This document shows positions 28,001 to 34,146 of a stretch of 34,146 bases of DNA, piece after piece. The stretch comes from an uncultured Clostridium sp. Its GTDB lineage: Bacteria; Bacillota; Clostridia; TANB77; CAG-508. The position numbers and the translations under genes were made by a program. Location: assembly GCA_947363765.1 (NCBI GenBank), contig CANAQC010000015.1, positions 1-34,146 of the forward strand, in the 5' to 3' direction. Under the pieces are notes generated by a model, which saw only the letters and a program-made list of their open reading frames with translations, was not told the origin of the DNA and made no database searches. Position 1 is the first letter of the stretch, and each line of letters opens with the position of its first letter.

Positions 28001-28796
28001 TGTCTTTTTTTCTATCTTCATAAACATATTTTCTTGAGTTAATATAGTCTTCATAAATTTTTTGTAGTAAATCCCATTTTATATCAATGGTTTCTAATTT
28101 GGTAAGAAATGTAGTATGTCGACAGTGGTCTGACCAATAGGTATCTATCATTTTCATTTCTGTCATGGTTGGGTCTCTTTTTTCGGTATCTCTAAAATAG
28201 GTTTGGCAAAATTTTAAGTCTGCTAAGTCCATCGCAAATCCATATTTTTGATAAAACTTTTCAGCATCTTCGTCTGTCATGTTTATAAATCCTTCAATAA
28301 CAGCAACATCTGCTGGTTCTTGCATGTTGTCTTCTAATACATTTTTCTTTTCAAGATTTGCTTCACTAGAATCTACGCTATTTATTAAATATTTCTTGAT
28401 TTTTTGTAATTCTTCTTCTGAAATATTTCCTTTTAGAATATATACTTTTGCAGATTTTGCTATTGGTCTTTTTTCTCCACTAATAATTTGCAAACATTCT
28501 TCTAAGGAATTTGCTCTTTGGTCGAATTGCCCTGGTAAAAATTCGGTTGCAAATACCTTGTCTTGCTCCATAAATGGATATTCTTCCTCAAAATAGACAT
28601 CTACTTGTGGTTCAGAAAATATTGTTTTCTTTGCTTTTTCATACGTATCCTCATCTATACCAGAAACATCATAACGATTTAATAAGATTAGTTCTGTTAA
28701 GCCTTTTATTTGTAAGTTTTCTTGTAAATCTTGTAATATGTTTTTTGCTTCGATGTTAAATTCTTCTTTTTTTTGTACATAAATTCTTCTTACCAT
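25071..28796 (-). CDS. purL: Phosphoribosylformylglycinamidine synthase, single-chain type (1241 aa)
   Basis: This enzyme makes FGAM from FGAR, glutamine and ATP. It fuses the PurS-like N-terminus, the PurL synthase core and the PurQ glutaminase in one chain. Core motifs are [60 protein letters not shown] and [14 protein letters not shown]. The glutaminase shows [22 protein letters not shown] (nucleophile Cys) and [13 protein letters not shown] (His and Glu). It is intact over 1241 codons with no in-frame CGG; TCG-GAA and ACG-GAA junctions containing CGG are read normally. AGGAGG precedes the start and the promoter is at 28836-28864. Confidence 0.95.
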   Translation of the reverse strand: [1241 protein letters not shown]

Positions 28797-28835
28797 TTTT
28801 TTTGAAACCTCCTATTTTTATTTTATTACAGATAA

Positions 28836-28864
28836 ATTATATTATAAATGGACAATTTTATCAA
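28836..28864 (-). promoter_or_regulatory. Promoter of purL-purB
   Basis: TTGATA (28864-28859) and TATAAT (28841-28836) are 17 bp apart on the minus strand. Confidence 0.75.
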
Positions 28865-28908
28865 GATTTTTCTTAGGGAAACAACAAAAAAGCAGATAAC
28901 TGTATTGT

Positions 28909-28937
28909 AAAAGGCTTGCATAATATGCAAGTCTTTT
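28909..28937. terminator. Terminator after purM
   Basis: AAAAG-CTTGCAT and ATGCAAG-CTTTT form a long stem with one mismatch just downstream of the purM stop. It ends the pyr-pur operon on the minus strand. Confidence 0.8.
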
Positions 28938-28940
28938 GGT

Positions 28941-29981
28941 TTATAAATTAATATTGATTTCCTTGTTTCCTTCTATGACCTCTCCTATTACATACACTGT
29001 CTCCCCTGCTTCTTTTAGGATCTGTAGTGCCTTTTCAAGTTCTTTTTTTGATACAATAATTGCCATTCCTATTCCCATGTTGAAGGTGTTATACATGTCT
29101 CTTAATGGTATGTTTCCTTGCTTTTGAATTAGTTTGAAAATAGCTGGTATTTCGTAGGCATCTTTATTTATGGATATGGCTACTTTTTCGTTTAGCATTC
29201 TTGGCATGTTTTCAAAAAATCCTCCACCTGTAATATGCGAAATGCCTTTTACTTTTATTTGTTCTATTAAAGATAATACTGGTTTTACATAGATTTTGGT
29301 TGGGGTTAGTAGTGCTTCTCCTAGTGTCGCTCCTAGTTCTTCTTTATATTCTTTTAGATTTTCTTCATTTACCTGAAATACTTTTCTTACTAATGAAAAT
29401 CCATTAGAATGAACTCCTGATGATGCAAGTCCTATTACCACATCTCCAATTTCTATATCCTCTGGATTTATCATTTTTTTCTTGTCTACTATTCCTACAC
29501 TAAATCCTGCTAAATCATATTCATTTTCAGAATATAGTCCTGGCATTTCTGCTGTTTCTCCTCCTACTAAGGCACAACCTGCCATTTTACAACCATCTGC
29601 TACTCCGCTTACAATAGTTGCTACCATTTGGGGTATATTTTTCCATAGTGACATATAGTCTAGAAAGAATAATGGCTTTGCTCCACAACATATAATATCA
29701 TTTACACACATGGCAACACAATCTTGTCCAATGGTATCGTGTTTATTCATTAAGAATGCTAATTTTAATTTGGTTCCTACTCCATCGGTTCCAGATACTA
29801 AAATTGGTTCTTCCATTTGTTTTGTATTAATACTAAATAATCCTCCAAATCCACCAAGGTCAGATATTACTCCACTTGTATAAGTTTCTCTTACTGATTT
29901 TTTCATTAATTCTACTGATTTATATCCTGCTGTTACATCTACTCCCGCTTCTTTATAACTATTGCTAAAACTTTTTTCCAT
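28941..29981 (-). CDS. purM: Phosphoribosylformylglycinamidine cyclo-ligase
   Basis: PurM closes the imidazole ring to form AIR. The start at 29981 (MEKSFSNSYKEAGVDVTAGY) follows AAGGAG; an upstream start would overlap this site. Motifs are VSGTDGVGTKLKLA, HDTIGQDCVAMCVNDI, GCALVGGETAEMPGLY, ASSGVHSNGFSLVRKV and ISHITGGGFFENMPRML. The 346 residues are the usual length. It is intact; the only coding-strand CGG is an AGC-GGA junction (near 29605), which is read normally. It follows purA by 44 bp and is the last gene before the terminator. Confidence 0.95.
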   Translation of the reverse strand: MEKSFSNSYKEAGVDVTAGYKSVELMKKSVRETYTSGVISDLGGFGGLFSINTKQMEEPILVSGTDGVGTKLKLAFLMNKHDTIGQDCVAMCVNDIICCGAKPLFFLDYMSLWKNIPQMVATIVSGVADGCKMAGCALVGGETAEMPGLYSENEYDLAGFSVGIVDKKKMINPEDIEIGDVVIGLASSGVHSNGFSLVRKVFQVNEENLKEYKEELGATLGEALLTPTKIYVKPVLSLIEQIKVKGISHITGGGFFENMPRMLNEKVAISINKDAYEIPAIFKLIQKQGNIPLRDMYNTFNMGIGMAIIVSKKELEKALQILKEAGETVYVIGEVIEGNKEININL

Positions 29982-30025
29982 AATATTTTCTCTCCTTAAT
30001 ATCACTTATTTATAACAATTTATAA

Positions 30026-32209
<2,184 letters not shown>

Positions 32210-32242
32210 GTATATTCCTCCTTATTTCTATCTATATTTTGA

Positions 32243-32311
32243 AATGTAGGGGTGAAACTTGTTTGTGTGAATTTCTTCAAAGAGGTGAGTGATTAAAATC
32301 GCCCCTACATT
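32243..32311. repeat. Intergenic inverted-repeat element between pyrK and pyrD
   Basis: AATGTAGGGG (32243-32252) and CCCCTACATT (32302-32311) are perfect 10-bp inverted repeats around a 49-nt interior that ends in GATTAAAATCG. Its G-runs stand out from the AT-rich background. GAGTGA followed by a TTAATCG-like word recurs between pyrF and pyrK (about 33200-33240), and the stem at 23518-23533 carries a related GGGCGATTTTAATTGCCC. This suggests a small dispersed intergenic repeat. Confidence 0.55.
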
Positions 32312-32337
32312 ACTTATATTTTTATTATAGCTATTTT

Positions 32338-33133
32338 CTAAATTTCTACATCATCTGCATTAAATACTGGTCCTGCTTTACATACATGCCAATAAACTGG
32401 TTCATCACTTGGACTTTTTGCTGTTTTTACTGCACATCCTAAGCATACTCCAATTCCACATGCCATTTTTTGTTCTAGTGATATTTCACATGGAATTTTA
32501 TTTTCATTTGCATATGCTTGTACTGCTTTTAGCATTGGTAATGGTCCACATGCAAATATTTTATCTGGTACTTCCTCTTCACAGTCTTTTTTTAGTTCGT
32601 TAATTGCAAAACCAGAAATTCCATAACTTCCATCATCTGTTGTAATGGTTAATTTATCTGATACTTGTTTAAATTCTTCTTCTAATGTTACTAACTCTTT
32701 ATTTCGAAATCCTAAATACACGTTAACATTAGTACTTGTTTGTTGTTTTAATTCTTTTGCAAGTTCATATAGTGGAAATATTCCAATACCTCCACCAATA
32801 ATAGCTACTTTTTTGTAGTCTTTTATTTTAAAGGTTCCATATCCAAGTGGTCCAAGAATATCTAATTTTTCTCCTACTTTACGCTTACTTAATAATTCTG
32901 TTCCTTTTCCTTTTACTTGGAAAATAAATTCTAATATACCATTTTGTTTGTCTAAATTATATATACTGATTGGTCTTCTAAGTAAGGGTTCTATTGCATC
33001 TACTACTCGAATCTCAATAAAATGCCCGAGGTTTTGCTTGTTTTACAATTTCATCTGCTTGTACACTAAATTTATATATGTCTTCTTTTAACTTATCAAT
33101 TTTTACAATCTCTGCTTTGCAATTTATTTTCAT
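32338..33133 (-). CDS. pyrK: Dihydroorotate dehydrogenase electron-transfer subunit, one CGG frame break
   Basis: PyrK carries FAD and a [2Fe-2S] cluster and links class 1B PyrD to NAD. The start at 33133 (MKINCKAEIVKIDKLKEDIY) follows AAGGAG. The frame breaks at the CGG 33026-33028 (AKP-cGGG-HFIEIRVV); skipping the C gives the family pattern PGHFIEIR. The FAD segment is RRPISIYN, the nucleotide site is AIIGGGIGIFPLYEL, and the cluster cysteines are in EQKMACGIGVCLGCAVK plus HVCKAGPVF. The corrected length is 264 residues. pyrD follows after an intergenic repeat. Confidence 0.92.
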
Positions 33134-33277
33134 CTTTATTCTCCTTTTTATTTTTATATTTTTGGTAATATTTGAATGCACTTTCTCTTTTTTAGGTTGT
33201 AGAGTGAATTTTAATCGATTGTTTTTTCGATGAGTGAACATTTAAAATGTCTTATATTCATATTTAGAATATTATTA

Positions 33278-34146
33278 TTAATCCTTAATTGCTTTGTTTA
33301 ATTCATCTCTCATTCTAATGGCTTCTGCTCTTGTAGCACTCGCAAATTCTTCTTCTGAGAATTGATTTTTATATGGTTCTTTTTGGTATGCACACATTAG
33401 GCTTCTTGAAGCATTCACAATTCCACCTATTCCATTTTTATCAAAACCTAGTGCTATATCTTCTGCTTTTCCTCCGCTGAGCTCCATATCCTGGTATTAG
33501 GAAGAATGTATGTGGTGCTAAGTTTCTTAATGTTTTTAATTGTTCTTTATATGTTGCTCCTACTACTGATGATACACTGCTATATCCATATTTACCAATT
33601 AAATCTTCTCCCCAGTTTTCAATTAAAATTGCTACTTCTTCATATATTGTTCTTCCATTTTCTAATTTTAAGTCTTGTAATTCTCCTGAAGATGGATTTG
33701 ATGTTTTGTCTATTATAAATATTCCTTTTCCATATTTCTTACAGTCTTCAATAAAAGGTTTGATTCCGTCTATCCCTAAGTATGGGTTTATTGTTACAAA
33801 GTCTACATCAAATATTGCTTCTTCTATGTCTAGTAATGGCGTTTTTCCTAAATATGCATTAGAATACCCTGTTGCAGTTGAACCAATATCTCCCCTTTTT
33901 ATGTCTGCAATAACTATCATTCCTTTTTGTTTTGCATATTCACATGTTATTTTAAATACTTGTATTCCTTTTGTTCCAAACATTTCATAAAATGCTATTT
34001 GTGGTTTTACTGCTGGTATTATGTCATATGTTGCATCTATTAGTTCTTTATTAAATTCTAATATTGCATCACATGCTCCATCTATTGTTTTTGGGTATTT
34101 TTTTGTTATACTTGTTGGTATCATATCATATCTTGGGTCTAATCCA
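33278..34146 (-). CDS. pyrF: Orotidine 5'-phosphate decarboxylase (type 2), N-terminus outside the window, one CGG frame break
   Basis: PyrF decarboxylates OMP to UMP. The frame is open to the window edge (GLDPRYDMIPTSI), so the first residues are missing. The catalytic segment VIADIKRGDIGSTATGYSNAYLG and the TINPYLGIDGIKPF stretch mark the longer type 2 enzyme. The frame breaks at the CGG 33474-33476 in IPGYGAQ-cGGA-GKAEDI; skipping its C restores IPGYGAQGGK and the tail to 33278. A GAC-GGA junction near 33765 holds an out-of-phase CGG and is read normally. It is the first visible gene of the minus-strand pyrF-pyrK-pyrD-purA-purM operon. Confidence 0.9.

Overview
The window is very AT-rich DNA with AGGAGG-type ribosome binding sites, TTGACA/TATAAT promoters and a single-chain PurL. 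This points to a low-GC Gram-positive bacterium, probably an uncultured gut-type clostridial Firmicute; that is inference, as no rRNA is present.

Layout. 1-2100: a decayed foreign island with small ORFs, gene remnants and many hairpins. 2131-2821: a two-gene unit with a likely DNA-binding protein. 3033-3499 and 16453-16918: the two halves of one M14 zinc carboxypeptidase gene, split by a 12.96 kb mobile element. The element (3489-16463) has an 11-bp direct repeat at its ends. It carries a large serine recombinase, a MobC remnant with a structured oriT-like region, and a defence cargo: an Abi_2 protein, an XRE regulator, an AAA ATPase, a YobI/KAP-like giant P-loop protein, a HinP1I/HhaI-type GCGC restriction-modification pair, and an unusual RNase H-winged helix fusion. 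Two diverged copies of a small protein and the recombinase share a promoter motif. 17430-20199: a dGTPase-like HD protein and a PfkB sugar kinase. 20440-34146: de novo nucleotide synthesis, with purE-purC-purH on the plus strand and, on the minus strand, pyrF-pyrK-pyrD-purA-purM, purL and purB. All of these lead to IMP, AMP and UMP.

The outstanding observation is a recurrent +1 frame disruption. Eleven genes (PurE, PurC, PurH, PurB, PurA, PyrD, PyrK, PyrF, the M14 peptidase, the serine recombinase and both small paralogues) have their frame broken, 17 times in all; counting the two paralogues separately makes twelve loci. Every break is the same: an in-frame CGG triplet where skipping the C restores the frame and gives GGN, a glycine, mostly at a conserved position. 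It occurs on both strands, always on the coding strand and always in phase zero. CGG formed out of phase (NNC-GGN or NCG-GNN) never shifts the frame. From 3033 onward I found no in-frame CGG that must be read as arginine; one (7396-7398) is ambiguous. The only two clear arginine-CGG codons are in the foreign island (166-168 and 1849-1851). This looks like lineage-wide decoding of CGGN as a four-base glycine codon, or +1 frameshifting at an unassigned CGG, rather than sequencing error or gene decay. Counts are by eye and need a genome-wide check.
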